64,000 nucleotides of DNA from positions 9,672,001-9,736,000 of the forward strand of contig OY783219.1 of the NCBI GenBank assembly GCA_963678705.1, given 5' to 3'. Every line of letters starts with the position of its first letter. Within the stretch, counting starts at the first letter, position 1. Source of the stretch: Panorpa germanica (Eukaryota; Arthropoda; Insecta; Mecoptera; Panorpidae). Made by a program: the position numbers and the translations under genes. The notes under the pieces were generated by a model. That model was given only the letters and a program-made list of their open reading frames with translations, was not told the DNA's origin and did no database searches. This document shows positions 1 through 12,795 of the stretch, piece by piece.

Positions 1-369
1 CCAAATGTTATGTAATTTACAGAAATGTATACATAAGAAAATCACCTTTATGTCACAAAGACGCTGTGTTGTTTTATTGGCGTAGTTCTTAAGGAGCTCT
101 CCGCCAAATCGTATATTAGAAGGATAATATATATTACTAAAATGTTAATCAGTATTCAGTAAAATCAGGATAATTTAGTCATACGATTATTTATAATTAT
201 AACAGTCAACAGAGTTACATCTAGTCTTTCATTGTATACAGTTCTATATTTTTTATTTGTACCAAAGTTTGTATTAACATATATTTCACTCACATTCATT
301 TTTTACAATAAGTGTAAGTGAATTGTAAATATGTGTTATATTGGGACAGTTCAATAAAACACTAACAAA

Positions 370-735
370 AACTTGTTTTTCTGAACAAAAGCACCAGTGT
401 TTATTTATACCAAAGAGACAGTTCTTAAAACATTTTTGTTTTTAAAAACTGTTTTAGTAAATAAAACACATTTCCATCTGGAATCGGTAAGATGTAAAGA
501 AAACACGTTTGTTGTTGTTTTTTAGTCTGCTTGGTTTGACACGCACTTTTGTTTTTTGTGAACATTTGCGCTTGTCAGTTGTTGTTCATCATGTTTATAA
601 TTTTTATGGGACACACAAAAAAACACTAAAAACAAAACCAGTCTGTTTTCGAAAAACAAAATTGTTTTTAAATAAAACAAAACATGTTTATGTTTTGTTT
701 TTTGACAACAAAACTCTCTGTGGTGTGAAACGGGA
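370..735. repeat. Dispersed repeat G, copy 1
   Basis: This stretch matches 55835-56270 in the same orientation: both carry the spaced words CCAAAGAGACAGTT, AAAACTGTTTTAGTAAA, AACATTTGCGCT and TCTGTTTTCGAAAAACA in the same order. The ends are inverted (ACCAAAGAGACAG near 410; CTCTGTGGTG near 716), suggesting a non-autonomous DNA transposon. It is rich in poly-T and poly-A half-sites that could fold back on themselves. The open frames on both strands are by-products of this composition. This copy lacks the ~100 bp coding-like insert found in copy 2. Confidence 0.7.
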
Positions 736-739
736 ATAA

Positions 740-1730
740 GATTACAATCCTCCGAATTTATCAATATTTGTTCTGTTCTGAAATGTACATTATGTACAGT
801 CTATAAAGTGTTAAATAAGTTTCTAAAACATATATTTCAATAGCAGCAATTTAACGGTCACAATACGAGTTCGACTAACAAAAACAATAAGCTAGAAATG
901 CATAAAACGGAACGAGATTTGACATAAATACAAGTAAAATTTATGATTTCTTGGTGCGGTGTTCTGTAATAGTTTCAGATTTAGGAAAGCTGTTAACAGA
1001 CTAAATTTAAACTATTAAATATATTTTATGCAGTCAGTCTGTACGAGTTTACAAGTATGTATGTATGTACGGCGTACTTCAAAGTAATATGTTATGTGTA
1101 CTAAACACTATATCTTAGTAAGTGGCATTAGTTGTAGTCTTGCAGACAAAACCCCTTAAGGTTGTACTACATTGTTAAATATACATTAAAGAGGTGGACG
1201 CCGTTAAACGGTATGGGAAGGGGAAGGGGAAGGGGAGACGGGTGTGGTAGGGAGGAAAACAATGAAACTGTACTACTTTAACAAAACATATAACACACAT
1301 ATCATTAAATGTAAGAGCGATGCTATAGAATCAATTATAGCTTGTGTTTCAAACTCATAAACACCACTCAAAATTAGAGCAGACGATGTATAGTATAGCA
1401 CGATCAAATTTATGGTACGACGTACAACAGTAAGGCTCTCTTACACTGAAATAGACTACGTGCAACAACTACAGACAATCTGCAATCACCAATGTTTTGT
1501 TGTTGCTTTATAAAAAATAAAGGGATAAACATTTTATAGAATAATTTTTGGAATCTGTTTATCACTTGCTTAAATGATTTGTTGGTAGATAATGAAAATA
1601 TATTTGTATTGTAATATTTCGAAACCAGAGGAAGTCACTGCTAAATATTACAACAACGTATTTTTTTTATTATTTTAGAGTAAGGATATTTTAATTGCAA
1701 AAATCATTTATCCTATGTATTATATTTATA
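740..1730. other. AT-rich non-coding stretch with a GGGGAA run
   Basis: No gene or recognisable element is seen. The only compositional feature is a purine-rich patch at about 1205-1258 containing four closely spaced G-runs (1215-1235). Confidence 0.6.
1215..1235 (+). other. Potential G-quadruplex motif
   Basis: Four runs of three or four G separated by AA spacers fit the canonical quadruplex pattern. Such a run is unexpected in DNA of this composition. It could equally be a short GGGGAA microsatellite; there is no gene next to it to suggest a role. Confidence 0.5.
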
Positions 1731-1734
1731 TTTT

Positions 1735-2040
1735 ATTTATTAATTTTATGTTTCTAATATGGTGAAATTTATTGCATTGTAGTAGCAGGTGTTCAATTGT
1801 TAATTCTGTATTACAAGTGTCGCAAACGTGTTGTGGTTTTCTCTTGAGAATGTATTCATGTGTAATTTTTATGTGTCCTATTTTGAATCTCGTCAATGCT
1901 TTCTCTTTCTTTCTGATTTTCTGGTAACTCGCGTTGAAAATTTTGTATTGCTTTTTGATTCGATATAGTTTTTGTTTTTTTACTTTTTTCCGTTTAATTT
2001 TGCATATTTTCAGTATCTCTTCACGGAAATGGTATATAAT
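1735..2040 (-). pseudogene. LINE C-terminus (RNase-H-bearing type), truncated
   Basis: The minus strand encodes the end of a non-LTR retrotransposon polyprotein. The visible part contains RFKIGHIKITHEYIL followed by the zinc knuckle CDTCNTELTIEHLLLQC (C-x2-C...H-x4-C), the arrangement that follows the RNase H domain in I/Jockey-like LINEs. Only about 100 codons remain; reverse transcriptase and endonuclease are absent. The upstream end of the reading frame runs into a hAT MITE at 2043-2500, so the first residues of the open frame belong to that element. A related but different copy lies at 33875-34345. Confidence 0.75.
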
Positions 2041-2042
2041 AA

Positions 2043-2500
2043 TAGGGATGTAACGAATCGGCTTTTTAAATATGCCGACAAATCTTGGCATATGGCATCA
2101 AAACTTTAATTACTAAAGTTTAATATTCCTTTACTCCAATTTAATACTAACTGTTTTACTTAGTGATATAATATAAATCCTATCATTTCTGTTCACAGTA
2201 AAGATATCATTTAAAGAAGTTTAGTGTAATTACAAATTTAGTAATTTACTTAGCTCCATTGTGTGTTTAAAAAGTTGAATGTTTATTTTGGTTATTATAT
2301 AATTGTTATTTTATATTGCAAGTCCAAGTAGTAACTAAAATAAAAACATTGTAAACCGAATCAATTGCATTGTTAATTTATAAATTATTTTCACTTTTCG
2401 TTGCCAAATACATTCGCAACAAATTCGCATAATCTATTTCGAATGCGAATATTAAAATAGACGCGTATATTCGTGAATGCGAATATTCGTTACATCCCTA
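2043..2500. mobile_element. hAT-type MITE
   Basis: Perfect 16 bp terminal inverted repeats, TAGGGATGTAACGAAT at 2043-2058 and its reverse complement at 2485-2500, bound a 458 bp non-coding interior. These termini match the common hAT signature. GTATATA occurs just outside both ends, consistent with a decayed target duplication, although three extra bases sit on the left. There is no transposase, so the element is non-autonomous. Confidence 0.8.
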
Positions 2501-3174
2501 GTATATATGTAAGATCAACTTTTTCATTTCTTATAATATTAGAATGACCTATTTTCTATTAATTATTATGGAATGCAGATGTAGGATATTTTTATTATTG
2601 GGTTATTTTCTTCAAATTTTCAATTGCTTCCAGTACACTTAATGTATCTGTTGTGTAATATTAGTTTAATACAGTCTCTTTTAATTCAGCAGTGACATTG
2701 AGAATGACATTACAGAACTAATCGTTGTTGACACATTCGTTAATGACTACATCTAGATTATTATATAAATGTTTGTCTATTGGTTTCCAACTAGTTAAAC
2801 ATAATGGCATTTAGTGGCACATATTTGCAAAGGTTTAGCAAGGTGTGGTGGCGTGAGGTTTGTTTAATAATACATATTATAATCACAGTCTCTTGTTTTT
2901 ATATGTAGAAGTAATAATAACACTAATATTTATTGAGCAAATATTATAGGTTTATATAGAACAAATATTTGCTTGTGAATTAAGCGAATGTATATGAAGC
3001 AGCTCTGATTTGAATACCATACTCTTTCACCTTGAATACCGCATACCGTGGAATACTAAGAAACTAAATCTTGTATTACAATATTAATATTTTATATTAT
3101 GTATTTATTATTTTAATAGACTTTCCGTTATAGTACGCGTTCTCTAAATACCATAAATAGAGATAAACAGAATA

Positions 3175-3525
3175 ATAGAAGAAGGAAGGTTAAAGCTTTT
3201 TAAGGCAGAAGAATCTAAAGTCGAAAGTGAAGGGAAGAGGTTGATGGCGGAGATAGAGAAAAAAAAACTAGGAAAGAGTAGAAATGGCAGAGTAGAAACA
3301 GGAGGGACAGTAGCAGGAGGAGTGAAGCAGTAGCAGTAGCAGTTTTATTTTTATTTTGATAAGGAATTTTATATATTTTTTTTTTCGTTTGAAAAAAATG
3401 AGAATGATTAGATTTAATAAGGATCAAAATTGAATGAAGCACAATGACATGCAAATAAATGAGTTAAGGCACAAGAATGTGGCGCCAAATGGCAAAAACA
3501 TTAAATAATAAAATAATAATAATAC
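3175..3525 (+). mobile_element. LINE family B 3' end, copy 1
   Basis: This is a 5'-truncated LINE tail. The decayed frame contains ESEGKRLMAEIEKK and then GRVETGGTVAGGVKQ, matching the C-terminus at 15010-15201 on the minus strand. The 3' UTR words AGTTAAGGCACAAGAATGT and GGCAAAAACATTAAATAATA recur at 14846, 50515 and 53160-53215. It ends in an AATAAT-rich tail, as expected for a target-primed insertion. Confidence 0.75.
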
Positions 3526-4232
3526 TATGAAGAGAAGTTTAATTAAAAAAACAATTATGAAGTTTAACATCCTTGATAGATGAGTTTGGTCTTATATCTC
3601 CTTAGATATCCGAAGAAATATGTTTGTAAATATTCCATTCCCGGGAACGTGTGTTTCACTCTATTTATTAAATTGTAGCTCTTTTTTTGTTTGTTGTCCT
3701 AGTTCTCAAATAAATGTATGTAACGTCATAAAACATTATTGCAGGGGATGGTAACCGAGATTCTCTGATCCCATCCCTTTATTATAGACTTGCAGCACAA
3801 TAAAACCACATAGGACATCTGCGCGAAGCTTAGCGAGCGAGACTGTTTAGTTAAAGATGTGATGCCATTTCCTAGTACTGTATCGGAAATTGTGAAAACT
3901 TAAGTATGTTATACTGCAGATGCGAGTACATGTTTACATATACTAGTCGTATAGCAGAAGTTACTTCGCTTTAAACAGACAATAAGAAACCTATAAAGAA
4001 TAATGCTATTGCTCAAGACCCAATTTAGATAAAGCATATTGTTTCTCAGAACATTTGTGAAATTATAGTCAAGGAAGATATGCATTTGTAATGAACTATA
4101 AAGAATAAGTGTATTGTATGTGAAATGAAGACTAGTAATTAATAAGTTCTAAGTTTTAATATTATTAGAATTAATCTTTAGTTAGTGAACTTTGCTTTTC
4201 TACAATTCGTTCTACAAATGTAAATCTATGTA

Positions 4233-5032
4233 CCTTATTCTGTAAAGTATTTCCACTGATGAAAACATTTCATCGCTGTAAAATGACATCACAAAAGCGA
4301 TGGTTTTTTATTTGGTATTCTGTAAGAAATTTCGATCGATTTTATTTTTGTCGCTGGAAAAAAAATCGACCAAACTATAAGGTCGCCTTCAGCGGTGACT
4401 TTAAAATTTATCATCGCTGTATTTTTGTCTGTCAAACAATTAGAACAATAATTTGCTGTAGTTGGAGGATTCTACGAAAAAATAGAAAATAAGTAAGTAT
4501 TAATATGTATACATATATATTTTATTTTTTTATTGACATTCCAGAATATTACAATCTATCCATAGATATAATAATATGTATACATATGAATATATAAATA
4601 TATCAGAAAGTGAGGTTATGTTGTTTGTCAATTATTGCTTCAGGTGAATGCCATTTTTACATAAATTGTGCATGGCCATTTGAAATTCTATTTATAATAA
4701 TTATTTCCCCATTGATTTTCCCGATTTCCTTTTCGTAGATGCTATATGGACATTTTTTAATAGATTTTGACATGTAGGAATTATATAAACAACTGTCATT
4801 TAAAATATTTTCTATTTTTTCTATTTCATACTTTTTCGTGATTGGTCAAATATCACCAATACCAGTTTATACTTTTTCACCGCTGTACATTATAAGGGCG
4901 GTGGAAAATGTTGCATACAGAATACCACTTTAGATATTTTAAATACAGCGACATTATTCTATCGATGAAAAAATTTAATATTTCCACCGCTGAAAAAATA
5001 AGGTCGATTTTTTGAAAAGTTACAGAATAAGG
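4233..5032. mobile_element. TIR element with subterminal repeats
   Basis: The 13 bp ends CCTTATTCTGTAA (4233-4245) and TTACAGAATAAGG (5020-5032) are perfect inverted repeats. Internal copies of the same word lie inside each end (GTATTCTGTAA near 4315; TACAGAATAC near 4915). Several short CATCGCTGTA/AGCGGTGG words also occur in both orientations. No coding capacity is recognisable and no clear target duplication is seen. Superfamily not assigned. Confidence 0.65.
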
Positions 5033-5856
5033 CACTTACTTGTTTATTTACTAGGTAATATTTCTAGGTATTATTTAAAAAGATTTAAGCAAATATTAAA
5101 CCGGAATTAGATATACCAGGATTAGATACATTCTATATACAAACCAATTGAATATATTTGTTTAATGACTTTTGTTTAGGATAAGGGTTTTAGGTTAAGA
5201 ATATAAAAGCACAGCGATCATTAAATTGACCTCTTTTTGAAAGTTAGAATATTCCAAAAATATGAAGTTTGAGAAGTTTCGCTAATATTTTCCATTTTTC
5301 AAAGTCATTAGCAGTAAGACTAGTATCAAATATTAAACAAATAATAAACAAAGCAAATTAAAATTTTTCGAGCATAAATTATTCTCTGTTAAAACTTCCA
5401 CATTGCATAAATTGAAACACAGAACGTGGTTTCTGTATTTTTATTTGTGGAAAAGAAAATAAACATTATACTGCATAACATTTAAATAAACATTGAAACT
5501 TTACTATGTTCAAATCAAACACGAATTCTGATTGTTTGTATCAGTTTATAATTTGACGTGTTCAACTTTTCAGAACTGTCTGTTGGATCTCTCAGTTTAT
5601 TTATTTATTGATTTGTTTATTTACATGAATTTCATAAATCTGCATGCACCAATGTTGCATTGCTTTATGAAACATGAAAAGTTTTGTACAATATTGTTTT
5701 GAATCTGTTTTTCCCTAAAATAATATAATCATAATAATCATATTCTACCATCAATAGTCGTCCATAGTCGGTAAATCTAAAACCTAATCTTATGAAATTT
5801 TGTGTTTATGATTTAATGGGATTGTAAACTCAATATTAGGGATCGAATGTAACTAG
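5033..5856. other. AT-rich stretch, nothing recognised
   Basis: No ORF, repeat pair or RNA gene is evident. There is a short TTTATTTATT microsatellite near 5597-5625. Confidence 0.5.
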
Positions 5857-5980
5857 CGTTTTTATTTTATTAAATATCTAATAATGTTGACGAAGATATA
5901 ACAATTACAAATTTGAATTGTAGTTTTAGCGCTACAGGTGTTAGCCTTAGGAATACGTCAGTTATTTGTTATAATGTATA

Positions 5981-6398
5981 GGGTTTTTCAACAAGAACTT
6001 TGTTTTTTAAAACAAAATAAATCAAGGAATTTAGATGAAATTGATTAAATTTTTTACTGTATTAGAAAGGGTAAGCTTTGGTAATTACGAATGAAAAATG
6101 ATATCGGACAAATATCTACCACGGCCACGCTGACAGATGTCGATTCTTTTATCAACATTTTCTCTTAGATTTTCAGAAGCTCAAATGTGTATCCAGAAAA
6201 ATGAAAATAGGCTTCGTCTAAAAAAAAAAATTTTCCAGAAAATTATAACCATTTTCATAGAGGATTTTTATTATTTTAATATGATTTTCGAGCGAAATTC
6301 ATTGCAACAATTGCCAAAGCATCTGCTACTGATATGTCAAAACTATCATGTTGTTGATGTTTTCCTATTGAAAAAACAAAGGTCTTGTTGAAAAACCT
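5981..6398. mobile_element. Mariner-type MITE with TA duplication
   Basis: The ends are GGGTTTTTCAACAAGAAC (from 5981) and GGTCTTGTTGAAAAACCT (to 6398), near-perfect inverted repeats, each flanked by TA (5979-5980; 6399-6400). TA target and this TIR style point to the Tc1/mariner superfamily. The interior shares TGATATCGGACAAAT and TGACAGATGTCGATTC with a truncated copy at 27497-27690. The 84-codon open frame inside shows no transposase motif. Confidence 0.8.
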
Positions 6399-6422
6399 TA
6401 TATAAAAGTTCCGAGTTAAGTA

Positions 6423-6460
6423 TGCTATCTCTTTTACGCTCTGTTATAAAAGAGATAGCA
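6423..6460. repeat. 14 bp perfect hairpin
   Basis: TGCTATCTCTTTTA (6423-6436) and TAAAAGAGATAGCA (6447-6460) pair perfectly around a 10-base loop. The hairpin sits directly beside the mariner MITE insertion. Its right arm plus flank is echoed at about 33053-33075, so it is probably part of a TE end rather than a microRNA. Confidence 0.6.
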
Positions 6461-6640
6461 ACATACCGGACATGACATTGGATCACTTTAATAATTATAG
6501 GTAAAAATGACATTTTTAATTGTTAATGTCACCTAACATATAGCGAATTATTAAAAATTAATTGAACATTTGAGGTCCTGATAACCAACTTTATCAATAT
6601 AAAGTACAGTTTCAGCTACTGTTACGTTATAGACCAAAAA

Positions 6641-7734
6641 TACTCCATATGTACGTTACATCTCCAAAAAATCAAAATTTGGGTTGAATTAGTAGTTACA
6701 TATATATGTAAAAGTGTTCTCTCTATCAGTTTCAATACGCAGACAACACATAAATGCAACCACAACAAATCATAATGCAGATAACCTTGACGAATACCAC
6801 TGGAATGCTTGAAACTCGAATATTGTTGTCGTCGTTATTTCAAAACTCAATATTCTGAGATGCATCACTAATGAACTGGATACTATGTATATGTTTAGGA
6901 CTTTAAACAAAAAGAATTGAACTATTTATAGACCTAAGCAGTTTCCTAAGCAGTATTCCTGAAATACCTACAATTTCAACTACTAGAGTTAGATGCACAT
7001 TTTGCTAGCTATGCATCATGGCTTAAATACAGATCTTTTATATTAGAGTAAAAGAGACAGTCAGTTGCATTACATCCTTCTCTCTCTATTTAACGTAAGC
7101 TTTAGGGATAACTGTAAAATCCGAAGGTAGGTTGAAATAGCAGTATAAGCCAAGAGCGCAGTAGAATTTATCGCTAGGAACTGCACGGCTACAGCTACGG
7201 CCAGGATTTTGTAATATATGTAAAGGACAGGGATTCATACATACCATATCTACCCGTAACGTTAATACTAGCTTTTTCTATCATGACTTCCTATGAATAG
7301 AAAGCTTATACTCGTACGTATAAAATCACTCTACTTCCTTCTATATACTGATAAGCTTTTACATAAATAGTACCTTCTAAACATCTTTCTATAGGTTAAA
7401 ATTTGTGGCAATGAAAGGAAAATGAAACGGTGGTGAAGCCTTTTACTTTTCATAAATAATCCTTATGGTATATCGAAGGGTCATGTGAATGATGTAGCTA
7501 TTCAAATTTCAGCATGTGAGGGCATTTAATGTTAATATGATTTTGACGTTCATCTTTTGAAATAGACGCTGCCTTAAGTGTTATGGATTATGTTCTAACA
7601 CAGGCAATTTGAGCAGCCTTATCAAAGAAATAACAGTTCTTATTTTTGTTTTACATGATATTTCAAATTCAAAGTCGTTATAAAGACACAGCAGTTAGAA
7701 GAAGCAGATGTTCGAAGCACTTAGTTGAGTGGTA
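6641..7734. other. Unassigned AT-rich DNA
   Basis: I see no gene. A word like the right arm of the hairpin at 6423-6460 (AGTAAAAGAGACAGTCAG, near 7038) recurs here. No splice-flanked or long open reading frame is present. Confidence 0.4.
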
Positions 7735-8281
7735 GAACTTTAAACGCGTTTTTCCGAAAACTGTGTTTTTCAAAGTTTCCTCCATCATATCTCAAGAACG
7801 GTTTGACCGATTAAAATTTATAGGATAGACTCAGCACATGCTGAGGCACGGAATGAACCAAAATCTTCCAAAAATTCCGAGTATTTCTAATTATTTCGAA
7901 ACGAAAAATTGAAAAAAAGTCATGAAATTTGAAACTTTTCTTTCAGAAGTCTGCCAAAAACCTAATTTTCAATATTTTCAAATGATTCTAGTTCATTCCA
8001 TGCACTTGGGTCTATAGATAAAAACTCCGTTTTTTTTGTGTTTTTTTGATAAGCCAATTAGCCGAAATCGTGGACGAAGTCGGCGCTCCTTTTTTTGAGG
8101 CAAGTGTCTTTAGAGTGGTACAGCATACGTTCTAATGAAAATTATTACATGAAATTTGTTTTACATAATAGTAATAAATAACTGATAAAAATCTCAAAGT
8201 TCTATCTTTTCATTGGACGTCAAAAAAGATTCTCAAAAAATGCTAAAAAAAACAGAACGTCACACGGGAGAACCCCCTTAA
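7735..8281. mobile_element. Degenerate repeat ending in a TTAA terminus
   Basis: The stretch ends in GGGAGAACCCCC immediately followed by TTAA (8278-8281), the form of a TTAA-target transposon end. The interior has TE-like text such as ATCTCAAGAACGGTTTGACC. No matching left end was found, so it may be truncated near 7735. It has no coding capacity. Assignment rests on one terminus only. Confidence 0.4.
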
Positions 8282-9104
8282 TGTTAAGTTTTTATTTGGC
8301 AATATTAAATAAATGCAAATACAAATAAATCAAACATTTATTGTATCGAATTAAAATTTTATTGTACACTTTTTAATATTTAAAGAATTTAATTACGGAA
8401 AATAACTGACAGAAAAGAAGCTCAAACTAATGAGCTTTTATCTTACAAAATGAATCTCTGTAAAACCCAACTTAGCTAAGTAAACAACAATAGTTAAAGT
8501 AAACAAAACATTTGTATGAGAATGCACTATGCAGCAGCACCAGTAAATGCAATATGCAGCAATAGCCAACCGAGATTATGAATATGTTTTCCTTTATTCT
8601 GAATGTAACATAAACTTGTATTATCCCTCGGTGACAGTGAAATGCAATTTCCACATTTTCTCAGTCTGTTTCCACACTTATTTGAATATATTACATTTAC
8701 CATGGAACATTACAAACACAATGGAACGAAAATGTAATATTAGATGTATAAATTGAAAATAATCAATTCTGTTACAATAATAGTATAATAACTATAATAT
8801 AAATACAATAGGATTTTATTTGTGACAGTTTTACAGAAGCATCAGAAGCTATTGCGTCTGTGCTAGTTTTCTAGTTAACGCAATGTTTTTTGACAGATCC
8901 GGCTCTAAAGTTAAGAACTTCTTAGGGGCACTAGTGTGATATTCATTTATTCGTTAATATTGGCAAATAAAAGCACTTTCACAACAATTTTATTTGCCTC
9001 TATTAAATGGGGATACAAAAAAAGCATTTTTCGATAATGATTTTTGACGACACAGCAAATTTATAATTATTTCTATAATTACTACATGATAAAATAACAT
9101 TTAA
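8282..9104. other. AT-rich stretch, nothing recognised
   Basis: Contains overlapping short open frames on both strands near 8472-8756 that show no known motif and look fortuitous. Confidence 0.4.
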
Positions 9105-9620
9105 AGAACACCTTGTGAAATTTTCATAAATAAATATCAAGAAGTGAAGCATTGATAGCGAATCTCCGTAGAGTCACAAAAAAAGTTTAATTGCAGTACC
9201 CCTCATAATTCATCATTAGTTGATAAGTTTCTGCAGGTAACCCTATCGCGTTTTTCTTCTTATTGAATTTTTTTATTCAATTTTTACAGCACTTCTTTTT
9301 CATAAAAACAATCAAAAACTTTGTTATTTTAAAATAAGTTAAAATTTAAAAAAAACTCGACAGCGTTACCTAAGCATTTATGCAAAGAAAGAGTGTGCAA
9401 AATTTTAAAAGGATCGGTGCAGTAGATTTTCATCTAGAGAGGTCACCGACTCTGAAAAAGCTAAGTATGAGAAAAACGCATTTAAAAGTTTTAAAGAAAA
9501 ATGAAACCAGACCAGAGAGGTGAACACTTAAAGCTCTATATCTCCGACAGTTTTACTCTAATCGACTTCAAATTTTGACACAATAAATTTAATATGTTCT
9601 ACATTAATATAAATAAATCC
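9105..9620. repeat. Dispersed repeat F, copy 1
   Basis: Inverted relative to 60140-60450. Shared words include TTTTCATAAATAAATAT, AAAAAGCTAAGT, CTCCGACAGTTTTACTC and TCGACTTCAAATTTT. About 150 bp in the middle (around 9235-9390) has no counterpart in copy 2. No terminal structure was found, so the superfamily is unknown. Confidence 0.7.
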
Positions 9621-12600
9621 CTTACCTTACCTCCAATTTCCCCCTTATCATACAAATGCATATCACACTTGTCCATCTCATGACGCATTGCGTCAGAAAA
9701 AAAAATTACAAAGTTAATGTCTGAGTTTTACGTGACAGAGTTTTACGGATTACAACATCATTTGTAAAATAAGAAAAGCAAAGAGAAAACTAAATCATTA
9801 AATTATTACGAGTTAATAAGTTCCAATAGTACTGGACTACTACAAGATATTTAATATTCAACACTTTCTCAAATGCAGTTAATAATTTGGAAGTTTGAAG
9901 TCATTAAAAACAATTTCGTGTTAGAAAAGTAATAACTTGGAAAGTTTAAAAGTCATAAACCAGACACATGTAATAATAAACTTTAAGATTCTCTACTAAG
10001 TTTGAAGTCTGAACAACTCTCGCGTATTCAATCTGTCTGACTTATTCATCCGTCTGGTGAAATATTGATGTTTTAGATAAATAAGAGATCAAACAATGAT
10101 AAATTTAAATTGCTTCTGAATAAGTGAATTATACCGAGAGACAAGCAGATACTTGGAAAATTCAATAACTCTTTTATACACAGAGTTTTATAGAGATATT
10201 TTAGTGAAATATCAACAATAAGGAAATAAAGATAAGGTATAGTGTTCTACTAGATTAAAACTTTTCCGCTTTTAAATGAAAAGGAGCTTAATGAAATGAC
10301 AAATGAGGTTTCCTCTCTGTCCGACCATCGTTAAATGAACATATCTCAACTTTATTACAAATGTCTCTACCCCACAGAACCCATACGTACCACTTCCCCC
10401 CACCCACCTTACCACTTATAATGCATGCGGAATGTAGGTGGGGTTGAGCAGAAACATCGATTAATACTCGATGTTTTGCTATCGAATAGACATAAACGTA
10501 TGAAAATATAATATTAAAGTAATTATAGTTCAAATTACGAGAGTTTGGAGGTTACTCATGCTTCAAAGAGCTCATAAAAACAATAAAAAACTACAATACG
10601 TTTGTAAATTCAATCTTATTCGTTGCTAAATACACTATACAAAATTAGACACAATTTTTTTATAGTGCATCGTTTATTAATATATAATATCTTGTACTAC
10701 ACATGATTCACCACCAAACTTTCGTAATTTGAACTATATATAGGCGCAGTTCACATGCAGCCTTCTGGATAAATTGCGCGTATTAACTATTTACAATATT
10801 TACAGCACTAGAATCATCGCAGCCTGCAATTACATATTAAATACTTCAGGTTCTGAACACGCCATGTCAAATACTGATGGTGGTATATTGCATATTACAC
10901 AAACACACTTACACACACACACATATTATACATGCACTGGCGATGACAAATTTACTGCAAGGTAAATAGGAATTCTGTAATATACTCGTATATTACTTCA
11001 TTATATATTGAATGCTTATCTCATATAAAATGAAATATCTTTTAATTCCATAAATAGTTTAAATTTAAATAACAAAATTATTTTTTAAAAATAATCAAAT
11101 AATTTAAATTAACTAGTAACGGAATAAATATATTCTGCACCCTGGTTAAGTAGTGGAATGAGTGTGAACAATTTATAAAAGTTCGTTGTTTACACGTAAT
11201 AATGTTAAATGTGAATCCTATGTAAGACCTATAATCCTTAAAAGAGCAATTTAGTTTCCAGACGGTTTCATTAATTGTTTATCGTCTTCACCGATAAATG
11301 ACTCAGCATTCTTTATTTAAAATATAATTAGTTTCAAGTAATATTAACGATTGAAATAACTGAACTTGTCTGTGATAAATAGTATTGCAACTACAAAAGT
11401 TTTATTAGTGGGAGGTTAAAACTCGTGCAATTTACCTCGTTTTATGTACGATGTATAAATAAAATACAAGAAAAGAAACTTACTTTATAAATTACTCCTT
11501 GCAGATTAAACGAACAGTTAGCATCCAATTTACACTAAACACTAAAATTCATATTACTCATATCTCATAAACTGAATCAAACAATACGCGACGAGACAAA
11601 ACGACCGATCGGTTAAAAACACGAACCACTACTAAATATTATATCAAAATGTATTCTTTAATATTTGTTTTTTACAAGTTTGAACAAGATTCAACAAGTT
11701 TGGACATAATTACCCCCCACCCTCCTCACCTAAATACTAGAAATTAAAACAACCAATCGGAATTAGCAAATATTGTTTATAGTTTGGATGTGCAGGTGCA
11801 CATTGTTTATATTTAAAGTCTTTAAAGTATACACGCGTAATGAATTATATTAATATACATATTAATTAATAAAAATAATTTTACACATTTTGTACATACT
11901 TTGTAAGTATGATTACTGTTGTCAAATGTATTTTAAAAATAATATATAAAAACATTGAAATAATTTTGTAAATATTGATTAAACGGGTGTACATATTTTA
12001 AAAAATTGTTTAGTTAAAATAAACAATCAAGGTCAACGCATTTAAAATCTAAAAATAGAAATAAAAAGTGACAGCTGTTGGTATTTTAAAAATAATGTTG
12101 CAATTTATGTATAAAATTATCTCTAATATAAATTGAAATAATTTTTGCAAAGCAGAGGTTAATGAACTGTTAAATCATAACAATACATGTATACTCGTGT
12201 TTGTACATCACTTCATATAATTAAAATAGTTTTTAAAGTAAATTGAAAATAAATCAAAATTAACTTAAACAAAAAAGAAACGAAATGAAATGTACTAAGT
12301 ACTAAGAGCATTGTAAATTAAATTTTAAAATTGTTATTGATTTAAAATGTTTTCTGATTCAACTAATGAACTTTATACAAAGTTTTTACTACATTTTACT
12401 TGTTTTTCTGTTTTCCTGATGAAAAAGTGTATACGAGTATAACTAATTAATTATGAAGAAAAAAAAGAAACGTATCCATCTAAAGAAACAGTGTTTCAAT
12501 AAGTAAAATGTAAGTTAAATAAAAAACAACGATATTTCAATAAATTCTGAGAAGTTAATTAAATAGGATAAATATTTATATCTTATTAATTAAAATTCAG

Positions 12601-12760
12601 AAAACGTAGCCATTAATTAAATTTAATATAAATAAGATTTTCTCGGAAATAATTGGAACAAATATTAAATTTCGTTGATTAAAGTAAATCTAATGGTTCT
12701 TCGAAATTGAAACTGTTTGTTTTCTGAGTTCAATGTAATAGAAAAAATATTTAGACATAC
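9621..12760. other. Long gene-free stretch
   Basis: Mostly unique AT-rich sequence. It holds a 9 bp hairpin (AAACATCGA/TCGATGTTT, 10452-10476), a short CA repeat near 10905-10923, and two copies of the over-represented octamer TACTCGTA/TACGAGTA (10983, 12432). Open frames at 10288-10533 and 10774-10965 have no recognisable content. Confidence 0.5.
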
Positions 12761-12795
12761 CAAGTGTAGGATCTGTGATAAATGAAGATGCGTAC
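12761..12795 (-). other. Minus-strand microexon or recursive splice site candidate
   Basis: Read on the minus strand, a pyrimidine tract ending TTTCTCTTTTTCAG is followed at once by GTACGC, a donor-like hexamer. 35 nt later comes a second donor, CTTG|GTATGT. This can be a 35 nt microexon or a ratchet point where acceptor and donor abut. One frame reads YASSFITDPTL, which I cannot assign to a protein. The same layout occurs at 31747-31797 on the same strand. No transcript evidence is available, so this is inference from splice consensus. Confidence 0.4.

Larger units (their letters stand above)
5857..6640. mobile_element. TIR element T, copy 3, split by a mariner MITE
   Basis: 5857-5978 matches the interior of element T (compare 46865-46985: TATTTTATTAAATATCTAA, GTCAGTTATTTGTT). 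6475-6625 matches its other end (TTTTTAATTGTTAATGTC, TTGAACATTTGAGGT, ACTTTATCAATATA). The two halves are separated by the mariner-like MITE at 5981-6398. The element's own outer TIRs (AATGGGCTTGTGTCCT in copy 2) are not preserved here. Confidence 0.65.

Noticed and set aside
6137-6391. 84-codon frame inside the mariner MITE
   Set aside because: No transposase motif; the truncated second copy at 27497 does not conserve the frame.
6423-6460. microRNA precursor
   Set aside because: Stem of only 14 bp with a TE-associated context and a partial copy at 33 kb.
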